Of a DNA stretch of 64,000 nt, positions 12,617 to 25,800 are shown piece after piece. How positions within the stretch are numbered: position 1 is the first letter of the stretch; each line of letters begins with the position of its first letter. The position numbers and the translations under genes were made by a program. The notes under the pieces are model-generated. The model was not told the DNA's origin and made no database searches. It saw nothing but the letters and a program-made list of their open reading frames with translations. The stretch spans positions 744,001 to 808,000 of the forward strand of contig JAFCMP010000479.1 of assembly GCA_017506865.1 (NCBI GenBank), written 5' to 3'. This DNA comes from Tribonema minus. Lineage: Eukaryota > Sar > Xanthophyceae > Tribonematales > Tribonemataceae.

Positions 12617-13397
12617 TCAGACGGAGGAACGAGAGGACTGCAGCAGCAGAAGGGCGGTGCTAGGGGGATACTTTTCCAAAGCTATTGGAGGACCATGCGG
12701 TGCTGTCAGGTATGTGGGCTTTGCTGCATTTGCTGTTGAGTCTTGGCCCCAACAAAGCAGGATCCTGCCTATGGTCTACCTATGAGACAGCATCTGTGCA
12801 GCAAGGCCTGAGAGAGATTTTTGCTGACAATCCGGGAGAGTGCGGCCAGTCTCTATTTCTGATGTGCCACTGAGACACCTGGGGGGGTTTGCTTGGCAGG
12901 CAGCATACGCATCGAAGCTGAAGCTATCGAGTTTGAATTCGCAGTCAAGTTTTGATTTACAGACAGCATGGCATCTGATATTGCTGTTAAACGCCACCTT
13001 CAGCTGGTGCTTCTTTTAAACAACATTGATCTAAAGACAGCATTACCATCAGGAGCTGTTTTCGCATGGTCTGTACTTTTATTATATTCCACTTGGGGCT
13101 GTGGAAATGCCATGGTCTGTACTGATTCAAAAGGCTGTATAGCAGGCCAGCTTGCGTCAACTCCATGAAATTTCTTACTGCTGATTGCAAAATTTTAATG
13201 TAGTGGTCTTAGACAATACACCTTGTGTCTTGCCTGCCTGCTTGCAGTGCGGACAGGGCACCGGACACTCAGGCACCATGTCAACCGTGACTGCAACAGT
13301 CCACTGCGATTGTGATCACTATGGTTCCAGGTGTACCCGTGTGCTGACAGATGTGCTGTTGCGAATGCTTCTGCTGCTTGTGCTGCCACCCTGGCAG
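12617..13397. other. Divergent spacer upstream of the HAD-like and GPN3 genes
   Basis: There is no recognisable coding sequence apart from a possible unrecognised first exon of GPN3. The two genes point away from each other, so promoters for both should lie here. I see no clear TATA or other core element. Confidence 0.5.
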
Positions 13398-16300
13398 ATG
13401 GTGATGGGGCCGGCAGGCGTAGGCAAATCCACCTACTGCAAGGCGATACAGGACTACGCAGCTACAAGTAGGCGAACTATACACGTGGTAAGTGCTGCAA
13501 GCGTCATTTGTCAGTACTTTCAAAAGTGTTGTCATGATGTGCAGAATGATGTATTGCCACCTTTATGCTCGCCGCAAGGCCACTGGTGGCTTCTTAAAGC
13601 TATTGCCATACGTAGTTTCGAAAACTGGCCTACTGCGCGCGTTTGGTCTGCATCACAATTCTCAACACTGACTTTTTCGGAGGCTCCTTAAGGCTGCTGC
13701 AACCCGCTCTTTGAAAATGCAAACATTGCATCCGCACGGCATCACGTCTCACAAGATCAAATGAAGGCGGACAGAAGGCAGCACGTACAACATAACTCCT
13801 GCGTCAAACTAATCATCAACGGACGGCACCTGTCTCCTTGCATATTTGCGCAGGTGAACCTGGATCCTGCTGCGGAGGCCTTTGAATATGATGTGGCGTT
13901 TGACGTGCGAGATCTCATTACACTGGCGGACGTAATGGAGGAGCTGGAGCTGGGGCCAAATGGGGGGCTGGTGAGTGGGGAGTCACATGTTCAAGTGGAG
14001 GGGGGAGTCACACCTTGAAGTAGCATAACGTTATTGCTTGTGAAAGTCGCCGTCTGCACAGGTGCCCTGGCAGAGGCAAGCAGGTTGAAACAAGCCAAAA
14101 CGTGCGCACAGTTAGCGAAGGCAAAGCAAACACGTCAGTGCGTATTATGATGGGAGAACAGAGTGTAGTAGGACCTGAGCTTGTCTGCAGTGTGTGGTTG
14201 ACCTCTTCTTCGAGGTATGGTGCTGCATTATCGTGATGTAATGCGGACGCTTTAGCCGATGCACGTTCGTCTTTCTTGAATGCTACAGACCGCAGGTGAT
14301 CGCGATACAATAGAGGCACGAATAGTGCGATCACGAAGCAGCCGTTTGCACATCAAAACAAGGAATGCACCTGTTCACAAAAAGGGAGGCGGTTAAAGCA
14401 TATCGTGCAGCAGGAGCCTGTTGAGGTGTCGTAGCACAGATGTCTTGCATCAACGTAGATTGTAACGAAGGACAAGCTCTTCGTCTTCAGCAGTGCCGAC
14501 AAAGCATGCAGGACCGCATTCACCCAACTCTAACCCTAAGCCCCAACCCTAACTCTAACCCTAACCCAAAGTACAAGTATGAGACGCGAGACAATGTGCT
14601 TTGAAAGATTGCTGAGCCCACTGCGGTACTGGTTAATGACCAGACTATGGAATGTAAGTGTCAAGGAGTCAGGTTTTACTCGCTGCGTTTGCGCGGTTCA
14701 TGTCAGCGCCTGACCTCTGCCATTCGGAATGCTTTCAACAGTGCCCGATTGCTCGCGATACAGTCCCCTGACTGCACGCCTGCAAGTGCATGGTGTGTCT
14801 GCTGACATGCTTGCGTTGGAGTTGTGAGGAGAGTCAAACCATCTGGTAATAAATCAACAGCATTCTGGGTGGCCAATGATTATATTTGAACCGTTGACTT
14901 ATAAACAACGTGCCTGTTGAGGCGTGGGGGCCTGATGTCATTATTGGGATTACACTTGCTGCTGGTGATGCTCAACGGCAGTGGATGATCGACATGCTTC
15001 ATTTACCAAAATATGAGGCGTGGACGCTCGTTGTAAGGGTTAGGGTCAGGTTAGGGCTACGCTTTCAGTACACAACAATCAACAATTGTGCCGGTTGAGG
15101 TGTGGAGGGCTACAGTCGACGTCAGGGCTACGCTTGCTGATGGTCATGCTCTTTCGATCAGCATGCTTCAGTGACCAAAAAGTGCCTGTTGAGGCAGGGA
15201 CGCTTGAGGTCATTGCTTGCCGATGGTGATGCTCATCCGTTGGCTGCCTGCGCAGGTGTACTGCATGGAGTACTTGCTGGACAACGTGGACCAGCTCAAA
15301 GACTGCCATTGATTAGCACGCTTCAGTAACCAAATATGCCTGTTGAGGCATGGACTCCTCGAGCTTAGGGTCAGGGTCAGGGCTACGCTTCCCGCTGATG
15401 CTCATACTGTCGGCTGCCTGCGCAGGTGTACTGCATGGAGTACTTGCTGGACAATGTGGACTGGCTTAAAGACGAGCTGGACAACTATGACGACGACGAG
15501 TACATTGTATTTGACTGCCCCGGCCAGGTGGAGCTCTACAGGTATGCATACCAGCACCACCTTATTAGATTGCTTCTGGTTGATACTGATGATGTATGCG
15601 CATGAAAGACGAGCTGGACAGCTACGAGTACAATGTATTTGACTGCCCCGGGCAGGTGGAGCTCTACAGGTATGCACGCACTGGGCCATCATCATCACCT
15701 TATAACTTGTGATTAATACTGATGATGTATGCACATGAAAGACGAGCTGGACAAGTACAATGACGATGAGTACGTTGTATTTGACTGCCCCGGCCAGGTG
15801 GAGCTCTACAGTATGCACACACATTACCTATACATATTGCTTTTGGTTGATACTGATGATGTATGCGCATGGAAGACGAGCCAGCGAGCGCATGGTGTTT
15901 GACTGCCCTGGTCAGGTTGAGCTCTACAGGTATGTATGCACACACATGGCCAACAGCACCACGTTGTTGTCATTTTGATACTGATGATGTATGCGCACGG
16001 CTATCATCGCCACCTAAGTATATTGCTCCTGGTTGATACCGATGATGTATGCGCGCGGCCATTGCACCACCTTTTCTATGGCTTCTGGTTGGTACTGATG
16101 TCACCTTATCATATTGCTTCTGGTTGATACTGATAATCTATGTATGTGGCCAACATCACCATCTTATTAGAGTGCTTCCGGTTATAGTGAGGAGTACATT
16201 GTATCTGACTGCCCTGGCCATATGCCGGTTTTTATGAATGTACATACTTCGAAGTACGTGACTATGGCTATAACTGGCCATCGTCACCGCCTCAGTATCG

Positions 16301-19300
16301 TACGCATACTGCTCTCGGCTGGCTATCCTAACCCTAACCCTAGTACCCACTGTACAGGGGTATTTGATGCTTCACCACTGAGTGTGGTACTCCGCCTTCA
16401 CAGGCTGTGGATGTCAACGAGGAGGTTGCTCAAATTGGGGCTGAGCAATGCCTGGACTTGTTAATGTCTACGCAGAGTTTTGCAAGTGAGAGGGGGGCAA
16501 TAAACAAGAAATTACGTCAACAAACGCGGGCGTTGTCAATGTCGTCCAAAGCGTTCAAGTGTCCGGCTGATGCCATTTACTTTTTTGGGTAGGCACGCTC
16601 CTACAAATGCACTGAATGGGGGTCCGTGCCTGTAACTTCTGCACAGCAACAGAGTCTCAGTCAACAGATTCTCAGTCAATCAAAGGTGCTACTGTGAAGT
16701 TGAAAATTCTGCTCGAGTGATTTTCCGATTCAACGGTTCAAAAGCCTTGAATATTTCTCCGTGCAGTACTTGTTTCTGCCCCTCATACTCTCAGCGCCCG
16801 AGAGTATGTATGTAGCTCAAAATCACGGATCCCGTGCGCTCACACAGCACGCCCCCCCTCCGCGCCCCCCCCCCCCCCCCCCCTCGCGCCGCAGCCACAT
16901 TCCTGTCATGAAGCGGTTGTTGGAGCACTTCAGGTACTGGGGCTACACGGTGTGTGGCGTGTACGCCTTGGACGCCACCTTCATGGGCGATCCCGCCAAG
17001 TTCATCAGCGGCACGTTGCTTAGCCTCTCTGCTATGGTAAGGCTCACAACAAGTTTGGGGCCCACTATACAACAAGTGTGGGGCCCACTATAAACCCATC
17101 ATATAGTGGTGTACAATCTTCATTCAAGGACAAGTTGAAGTTCATCAGCGGCATATTGCTCAGCCTCTCCGCTATGGTAAGGCTCACAACAAGGCTTGAG
17201 CTTCTTTATTAGTGCTGGTCTTCAAGCAAGGACAAGTTGAAGTTCATCAGCGGCACATCGCTCAGCCTCTCCGCCATGGTAAGGCTCACAATACGAGTTG
17301 AGCTCTTTGTAAAATATTCTTTGTGTGTAATGCTGCTGTACAAGCTTCAGCCAAGGACAGTTGAAGTTCAGCAGCACGCCTCAACATCTCCGCAATGGCA
17401 AGGCTCACGAAGAGGGTGGGGCCTGCTTTGATATATTTCGTTATTCAGTGCTGTACCAGCTTCAGCCAAAGGACAAGTTGAAGTTCATTACCGACACACT
17501 GCTCACACAGCCTCTGCGCAATGACAGCCAGGTAGGGTTTCGACGAACGTCAGCCCAAAGTGGTGCCGCTGAATATTGACATCTGCTGAGCATGATGCAG
17601 TATTTGAACTGCCGATGTAAATTTATCAGAGAGAGGTGTCGAGGGTAGGATTAAAAAAAAAAACAAAGGGTCATCTGGATTTTGCTGAGCGCTGCAGGTC
17701 TCACACCAAACCGTTGACTTGACAACCGTGCTTGCTGATGCTGATAAATGGGCAGCAATCTTTGTTGCTCCAGTCAGTCGCAGAGTCTAATTTCCCGCAC
17801 ATTTACGTCTGCGCATATGTTCGCGAATGCAGCGGTGGCTTGAACACCTCTGCACTTGCCCCCCTGTGCTGGGTGGTAATGAGTGCACGTGATTCCTGCA
17901 TAAACGTAAAGTACAACGTGCCTCGATGGGATGCACATATGGCATGCGATGGACCGTGGCACAGTGCAGCCTCGCTAAAGTCGTGACAGCATGCCATTGA
18001 CAAGAAGTTGCCCGACAGCCGATCATGCGGCAAGGGTGCCTACAGCATGACGGTGAACGCTGCACACATTCCTGTAGCGGTTGCATTGGTCAAGCATGGG
18101 AAGGGTAGCATTAAGGTTCGGGTTAGTGTCAGGTCAGGTTCCATCCCCATGTTCTTGTACCGTTGTACCCTCACAGGTTGCACGCGTAAAATACACGCGT
18201 TTGCCACATGCCCTAACCCTAACATTAGCCCTAACCCCTTCTCTGCAAGCCCACGCCCTCGTTCTCACTCCGTGAGCCATTTCTTGGCGGTCGCAGCTGT
18301 CATATGGGACAGGCATTGAATGAACGAGTCATCTTCATGTGAGTTCATGAATCATGTTCATGTGAGTTCATGGCCCCCCCTTCACAGGTCGCACCCCAAG
18401 GCTAACACATCATCGCATTCACGCAAACGCCTTTGTCTTTCCGCGGGCCCTCACGCTCACTTCAGCTATGAATAACTTACAAGAAAATTAACATCAACAG
18501 CAACTGACTTCAAGTATGCTCTCCTTGTGGTGCGTCACCAGGTGCAGTTGGAGCTCCCGCACATCAACGTACTTACCAAGTGCGATCTGGCCGACATGGA
18601 GGAAGTAGAAAAATTTCTCGACCTCGACAGTGCGGCGCTGGCCTCCATGCACGAACTCGCCACGCGCAGCTCGCGGCAACGGCTGGGGGGTGAACAGGGG
18701 GGGCAGGGGGCGGTTGGGGGGGCGGCGGCGTCAGACGCGGCAAGACAAGAAGGGTGAGTGCAGTGTGCGGGCAACGTTGAGTGGTAGGTTGGGTGGCACG
18801 GGTGCAGTTTGCTGTGACAAGCATGTATCGCAGGGCAGATGGTATGCCGTTTCCGCACCGCGCTGCGCAATAAAGAAATCCCCCGTGACTCAATTTACGT
18901 GAATCGCCAGCTCCTTAATCAGATGTACTGCTTTCAATCGGCGATCTGCGCATGTTTTTGATAATAGTGAAAACTCACATTGGGAGTACAACACTTGTAA
19001 CAACAGCCATGTGTATCTTCAGTCTGCTCGCTATGTATGGCGACATGCGAGCAGGCGTTTGACGCTTGACCGTTGCCTGTTCACGCTCAACATCTGCTCG
19101 CCCTGTGGGCGGCCACTACGACACTATTATTATGGTGCTGTGGTGCTGCCGTGCCTTAAATACTGCTACGTCACTGGCAATAAATCATTTACTTCAAAGT
19201 ATGGGGGTTCCTGTAGTGAAGCATACATGCTTTCGAGTCATTTATGGGTGTTCCTGTATTGAAGCATATATGCTTTCAAGTAAGCACGATGCCGTGAGCT

Positions 19301-22300
19301 CAATGTACATCCGAAGGCACAGAACTGGACTCACACACAGACGCTGCGCAGTAGCTCGCCGTCCGCCATCGTTGCTGTCCTCTGCATTCAGCACTTTATC
19401 TATACCGACGCCATCAGCAGCGTTCCACAGCGCAAGCTGTGGTTTGTATTAGGGTTAGGGTTACGATTACGCCCTTGCATGGCTTGACCATCTCGCCACC
19501 GCCAACACTGGCACCAGCCCCATCAGAACCAGGTCGACTGTCATGAGCCAGTGCGTATTCTGACAGACGTTGGAGAATCAATTGTGTTGTGTCCTTTTCA
19601 AATTTTGAGAACAGATCGCGCACTCTATTCAGTGGTTGCTGTAATTACCTGCCCTCATGAGCCGCCACGTGACTGACCGCTGAAACCCTGCTCTTCCTCT
19701 GCTCCACCAGCCCCGCGCCGGTGGCAGCAGCAGCAGCAGCCAGCAGCGATGCTCAATGACCGGCGCTGCCGCGGCCATGGTACATTTGCACACCCCTGCA
19801 CATGCCAGTACCACTTCAACATTGCTCGCCATGACCGATCGTTGCTCCGCGGCTCGTCTGCTGCTACAGCAGCTCGAACACCGCCGCAGCCAGCAGCAGC
19901 GCTCAGTCAGTCACCACATGGCTGACTCCTCACTCCGCTGCTCCTGCGCTGCTGCAGCAGTTCGCACACCGCCACTGCCGCCGCCGCAGCAGCAGCCAGC
20001 AGCAACTCTCAATGGGCCACCACATGGCTGACCTCTCTCCGCTAGTCCGGCCCGCTGCTGCAGCAGCGCGCACACAGCCGCAGCAGAAGCATTAGCCAGC
20101 AGCAGTGCTCAGCGACGAGCGCTGCCGCGGCAGTGGGACATAGCTACCCCGTCCACATGCCAGTATCACTTTCTGCGAGCCAGTGCATGCGCTGACCATC
20201 ACTCCGCTGACTCCCGCCCTGCTGCGACTCTGCTGCTGCAGCAGCGTGCGCACCCCCGCGGCAGCAGCAGCCAGCAGCAGCGCTCAACAACGAGCGCTGC
20301 CGCGGCTGTTGCATACCCCATACGACCCCCTGCAATGCGCTGACCATTACTCCGCTGCTCCGCTGCCGCAGCAGCTCACACAATGCCGCCGCGGCAGCAG
20401 CAGCAGCCAGCAGCAGCGCTCAGCGACGAGCGCTGCCGCGGCTGTGGGACACAGCATACCCCGGCATATGCCAGTCTCACTTGCCGCGAGCCAGGGCATG
20501 CGCTGACTGTCCCTCCGCTGCTCCTGCCCTGCTGCGACTCTGCTGCTGCAGCAGCTCGCACATCGCAGCACCAGCCAGCAGCAGCGCTCAACAACGAGCG
20601 CTGCCGCGGCTGGAGCGCCTCACCGCGGCCATCGCGGGCATCATTGACGAGTTCTCCATGGTGGGCTTCATACCAATGGACATCAGCGACGACCAGAGCG
20701 TCGCGCTGGTGCTGCAGCACGCGGATCACATCACGCAGTACGGCGAGGGACTCGAACCAAAGTGAGTCATTGAGTTGAGTGAGTCATTGGGTAGAGTGAG
20801 TCATTAACTAGAGAGAGTCGTTGACCAGAGCGTCGCGCTGATGCTGCGGCACGCGAACCACATCACGCAGTACGGCGAGGGGCTCGAACCGAAGTGAGTC
20901 ATCAAGTCGAGTGAGTCATTGAGGCTTGTGGGTCATTGAGTCATGGCCGTTCGGACGGCGGTGGTGGGCATGCAGCCGCTTGGTGTCATGAGCAGTTGCC
21001 CCATACCTTGGGACGTGATAGGGTTGGGCTTGCCATTCTGCCAGAGGTGGATGAGCAAGGGACCGGAGCGACGACAAGAGGGAGCCGTGGCTTGCGCAAA
21101 TGTCACCAGAACTACTTTTGGGGAACCAGCGCGCAACACTTGCATGCACAGGCACATCAGAGTTCGGCAGGGCCTGATGACGAGCTGCTGAAATAGTGCT
21201 TATTTGTAGTTGGGAAGGGGAAGTGGTGTGAGCAGCGGTGTTTGAAGGGGTTGACGCAGTGCTTTGGCAGTGGGGGGTCCCCTGCGCCCCATTCACCAGC
21301 TGCCTCATTCAGCAAGTCAGCTTGGCTGTGCTGCGCGCGCTCTTTTGGTACCTTTGTGCAGAGTTTGTGGCAAGCGGTGGCCTAACAATTTCTGAGGGCT
21401 CAGAGAACATGCAAAAATTGTTTTTGTGCTCGGCAATAATTGTAGAAGTACTTAGTTGTGGCAACAGACCTCGTCAAACCATTGAACTGATCTGTCTGTC
21501 TGTGGCGTGTGAGCATCAGCTGTTAAAAACCCCAAACTTAAGAGTGGGCACGGTGTGAGCCTGCACTGTAGTATGCGATGCCGATTAGCTACGTCTGCAC
21601 AAGCTCTAGGTGCATGTGAGCACGTGTGCAATATTGGTTACCATCAAGTCATTCACATCTTCGACGCGCTTGTGAAGTTAATTTCAAAAATTAATTTTGT
21701 GTTCTCACTGCACGTGAACATGCGAGGACGGAAGCTGAGCCCTCTCACTGATACTCTATGTTGTGCCTTCGACACAGTCCTAACCAATAATTTGCCGAGC
21801 CAGACCTCGTCCACGCTCACTAAGCCTCAGTGCAGGTGCTGCGGCATGCATGACGTTTACTCCCGGTGTGTTGGTGAAATTTTGCGCAGACCCCTTGTGA
21901 CTGCTGGCATTTAAAAAAGTGCAAAACTTTCACTAAGCACATGACCGAAAATTTGTCAAGACTTCAATACGACGTCATTTGTGCGGCGAACTCAAACAGA
22001 GTTCAACAACTGTCACCATGCTGTACAAATTTGGGGCGAGCACCGAGTGTGCGGAGAGGGGTTAAAGTCACTGGGACGCACGCTTTGCGACTAGCGCAGA
22101 AGCATTGATTATTATGTTTCAACTGACGGTGATGCTGAAGTTACGGAGGAATCCGCAGGTTCTCCAAGTGCCGCATGCGCTTGGACTGATACTGATGGTC
22201 GCAGTACGTTTCCCAAGTGCAGCCTCACCCCTGTGCCTGACGACCACGTCCTGAACAACGGAGCGCGCATTTGAGTTGACATCAGTGGTGCGCCACCGTG

Positions 22301-22492
22301 GGTGCTTTGCCTCTGAGATTTTAATGGCTGTGTAGCCGCAGTTGCATGCCAGCATGCATGCTCTGCCTGATTTCATTTCATTCACACCGGCCTCATTGCG
22401 CTGTCGTGTGTTCTGTTGACGGCAGGGATCCGGATGATGAAGCTCCGGACGATGACTCAATGGCTCAGGAATTCTACGGGGGCCTGGGATGA
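13398..22492 (+). CDS. GPN3: GPN-loop GTPase 3
   Basis: Seven exons chain with matching phases: 13398-13487, 13854-13970, 15426-15541, 16895-17036, 18542-18753, 20585-20761 and 22426-22492 (TGA), about 307 residues; the family is usually around 280. GTPase motifs are all visible: P-loop [17 protein letters not shown], the family-defining GPN in LGPNGGL, G3 in [23 protein letters not shown]4 TKCD in [13 protein letters not shown], and the C-terminal [14 protein letters not shown] and [14 protein letters not shown]3 acts with GPN1 in assembly and nuclear import of RNA polymerase II. The usual short N-terminus before the P-loop is missing, so either ATG 13398 is the start or a small first exon lies upstream. 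A Gly/Ala-rich insert precedes the sixth exon. Introns are large and full of decayed exon-edge copies. Family assignment is firm. Confidence 0.9.
14523..14570 (+). repeat. Interstitial CCCTAA tract in GPN3 intron
   Basis: A degenerate run of CCCTAA units (CTAACCCTAA variants) lies in the intron between 13970 and 15426. Related short tracts occur near 15032, 16328, 18211 and 19447 in the same gene. They resemble TTAGGG-type telomere repeat but sit far from any recognisable chromosome end. Confidence 0.75.
15256..15312 (+). repeat. Decayed 5-prime copy of GPN3 exon 3
   Basis: The acceptor CGCAG and the first ~45 exon bases ([12 protein letters not shown]) are repeated 170 bases before the real exon at 15426, then diverge into a stop. 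The intron sequence before it (TGGCTGCCTG) is also shared with the real acceptor. Confidence 0.8.
15602..16230 (+). repeat. Tandem decayed copies of GPN3 exon 3 end plus donor
   Basis: Four copies of the exon end follow the real one: 15602-15669, 15735-15811, 15868-15929 and about 16188-16230. The first three keep KDEL-like or [10 protein letters not shown] sequence and a GTATG donor or a one-base-deleted version. Between them the downstream intron words (GATACTGATGATGTATGCG) also repeat, with early spacing near 130 bases. The unit is therefore exon end plus about 60-70 bases of intron. Confidence 0.88.
17129..17530 (+). repeat. Tandem decayed copies of GPN3 exon 4 end plus donor
   Basis: Four copies of the segment coding [12 protein letters not shown] with its GTAAGGCTCACAA donor follow the exon that ends at 17036. 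They start near 17129, 17229, 17357 and 17466. The first two keep the frame and donor ([26 protein letters not shown]); the last two have lost most similarity. Each is preceded by a GGACAAGTTGAAG word absent from the real exon. Confidence 0.88.
19740..20584 (+). repeat. CAG-rich array: decayed copies of GPN3 exon 6 acceptor edge
   Basis: The unit ends in GCTCARCRACGAGCGCTGCCGCGGC, the beginning of the real exon at 20585. Copies begin near 20106, 20281 and 20417 (spacing 136-175), with weaker ones near 19748, 19898 and 20009. The rest of the unit is CAGCAGCAGCCAGCAGCAG-type sequence and a conserved ACATGCCAGTATCACTT block. The array is intronic. Confidence 0.8.
20822..20900 (+). repeat. Decayed copy of GPN3 exon 6 end plus donor
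   Basis: This matches the last ~70 bases of the exon ending at 20761, coding [20 protein letters not shown] versus [20 protein letters not shown], including the gtgagtcat donor. It begins 60 bases after the real donor and keeps an open frame. Confidence 0.88.
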
Positions 22493-22825
22493 ATACATGC
22501 TCTTCTGCACCCTGATTTGTACGAAGTACTGGAGCTTCCCTGCGTGTTTTTGCTGCCGTCTGTGCATTTGCATTCATGTTCTCTGCTTCACCCCCTTGCA
22601 TACTGCCGTGTGGTAATCTCAGCAGCCACAACGCACAGCAAAATTTGCTTGTAGTGTTCAAGGGTGTTGCTGATCAGCTGCCATTTTTTGATGCAAGTTT
22701 TTACTTCATGGCAAGTTCTTTCTTTACGGTTACAGGTTAAGTTAATACTTGAAGTTCTCGAATTGAAAAAGCGGCTCCATTTGCCCGTGCTCTGCAGCTG
22801 AACACAAGTCTGAGGCCTGATAACG

Positions 22826-25800
22826 ATGTTTGGTGGGAGACGAGGCTCTGCCAGCGCTGCGGCGACCTGCGGACATTGCGAGCAGACGATAGTGGCAGAT
22901 GAAAAGCACAAGGGCACCTTCTTCACCATAACAGAGGCTGGAGCAGCTGGTAAAATCCACACGGAGGTGAGCTGACACTGTCCACCGCAATGTGCTGCTC
23001 GAAGCAGACGCAAGCTAATGTTGTTGTCTGGTGAACACAGAAGGTGTCATGAGGCTGGCGTAAACAACAAATGGGAAGCTCGTCCAGCATGTGCCTCGAG
23101 ACTCTTGTGTTTTACCACTGAGCTTATGTCTCTGCAACCACACAAGAAAATTCTACAACAAAGTGTTGCAGTGAGCGCACTTCATGCTATGTCTCCTGCT
23201 GCATGCTGCAGTCTACATATCGATGGGGAATACGGGCACTTAGGATGTGCCCCGTTGCGACTGCCGCAGTTTACTTTGCTTCAGGGTCAATGTTTAGAGG
23301 TATAAAATTGTGTCCTTTGTTTCTGCTGATGCTCAGTGGCCACTGTTGTACTGCAGCTAACAACTACATGACATTGCTCATAGCGATACCTTGAACTTAC
23401 AGTATTTTATCATTGTCCTCAACATGCCGTGCAGGACTTGTCTGCCCTGGACGTACCGTCAGGACGGCTGTCAGTGACAAATACATATTCTGCGCTGATG
23501 ATCTGGCAAGGAACTACGTCACAATGCCGCCAGGCAGTCGTGTTTGAAGCACCAGCAACAAAGCTTCAGTTTGACATGACATCGACGTACAGGTGTAGCA
23601 TTACTGAACTATACTTCGAAGTACACTTCAGAACGAAGTAATCATACGCCAACGCCTGCAAGTCAGAATACAAAGGGCGTCCCCTTGTTCATCTCTGAAG
23701 GCATCACATCTCGCCTTTGCTATTCCTCTGCTGCAGTGCTAGGAGGCGTATCACGAGCGCAATGGCAAGAGTGCCTCCACTGCATCATTTTTTCACCTTT
23801 ACCATGTACTTCTCTGCTGCAGTGCTGGGAGGTGTATCAGGACCGCAACGCCGAAAAGTGCATGCACTGCAAGGGCCCGGTGGCGCAGATTCCGGGCCGC
23901 TACAGCGGAAAGTTCTTTGCTCCGCCGGCGGGCGGAAAGGTCCACGGAGAGTGCTGGGAGGCGTATAACCGCAAGGCAGAGAGTGTGGAGCGCTGCGCAA
24001 TGTGCGCCGAGCCTATCGCGGTGATGCCGGGAAGGTTCAGCGGACAGTTCTTCGAGTTTGACAACGGCGACAAGATTCACGGGGAGTGCAAGAAGTGAGT
24101 TCCCCGTGAGGATGAAGGACTGCACGTATCGCGATTGCATCTGCGGCACCCTTCTGCAATGGTGGTGTCCAGTGCGTGTGGCGCGCCTCTGCTGAATCAT
24201 CATCATATTGGGGAGTGCAAGAAGTGAGCCGCCCGCGAAGGTTACCAGTATCCGTACCGCATGCCCGTAACGCATGCTTTGTGAGTTCATCTGCAGCTGC
24301 ATTCTGCAACGGCATTGGCCAGTACGGATTTTGCGAACTGTGCTGTTTCAAAAATTGAATCCAAAATAATTTACAAGTCAATGTAGGTAATCATTGTCGC
24401 CTTGATCAGCGCAGCAGACTCCGACTCAGACTCAATGTGTGTGTAGAGAGGCGCACGACACAGGGTGCCCGGGGTGCTCAGCCACAACGCAATCCATTAT
24501 TTATTGCGGAATACGAGGTGCTTAAAGACTGCGCACCATCGCTGATGGCAGAAATAGAATTAGTGAACAGCACCTGCGCTGCGTGCCTGCACGCCACAAC
24601 TTGTAGGCTCGGGGTGTTTGACGATCGTGCGCGCCGCGTATCAGCATGGCTGCGTATAAAATCGCACTGCCGCAAACGCGCACAACGGTTTTGACTCATC
24701 GCTGGTGGCTCACACCATGCAAGCTTTGGGTGTGCTACTTATAAATTGCGCTTCCGGAATTGCGCACAACGCTGTTGACTCACCATTGATGCAGACAGCT
24801 GGTGCTGCAGGAGTAGCCTACACTATGTAAGCTTTGACTGTGGTACGCGCACGCAGTGCTCTGGTCAGTGCAAAAATGCATATGCTGACGCACACCGTGG
24901 CACTGCAGATGTGGTTGTAGTTCAACTTGGTTGAGCATTTTTTGCACACTGCTTTGATCATAGCAAGAGCGAATACGTTTTTTTTCTTGCTTCACAAATG
25001 CCATCGCGGTCCTTGGCGCACAGGAGGGTCTGGACTGAAGCAGCGCAGCTTGACGTTTTCATGGGGCAGAGCCTGGGATTTGATCATTGTGTCATGCAAA
25101 GGGTTGCTTTGTACACAAGTATAAGTAGCCTTCTCAATTCTGAAACCAGCATCGTTTATTCACGCTTGTCTGAGACCGATATCAATTATTCAGGCTTGCA
25201 ACATGGTACACTGCTCCTGTCCCAAGTTGCGCAATCTGCTCCACATTTGATGTTTTATCTTCAAGTCATCTTGCTCCACGACCGCATTGGTGCGTCACCT
25301 GCTGTTCATGTCACAGGGCCTACCATGCCACCAAGAGCGAGCGGTGTGCGCACTGTGATGAGCCTGTGGCGCCGGAGGCCGGAAAGTTCTCAGGCGAGTT
25401 CTCACAATAACGCCTCAGCCACGCACCTCACTGCGCGCCACAGTGACACATGTGCCACAACCCGGTTTTCTGACTCAGGCGCACTTCAACCTCATCACAC
25501 CGCTTGAATAATAGCAATAGCAGAGCCGGGATTTTCAGGCGAGCTTGCAAGCGATGTCTCAGCACAGGTTTCATCGAGAACTCGGCATGCCTCACTGCGT
25601 GCGGCTCTGACACCCGTGCTGGAACTCATTCTCTGGCACTTGACCATGTCAAACTATATGAAAAACGAATCAAAAGATCGTAGAGCTCTAGGTGACAAGG
25701 GATGGTCAGCCGCAAACTTTATAGTTGGAGCATCAAAGCTTATCTCGACCTCACTTGAAAGGGTGTCGTGCTGGCAGCAGGACCTGGTCTTGCTTGCAGC

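Noticed and set aside
14523-14570. Chromosome end suggested by CCCTAA repeats
   Set aside because: The tract is short, degenerate and inside an intron of a conserved gene, with genes continuing on both sides.
15402-15824. Minus-strand repeats coding [13 protein letters not shown]
   Set aside because: These are reverse complements of the GPN3 exon-edge copies, not an independent repeat protein.
19740-20584. Possible CRISPR-like array (regular ~150-base spacing)
   Set aside because: The repeats are long, imperfect, CAG-rich and match a nearby exon edge; there are no short identical repeats with unique spacers, and the genome is eukaryotic.
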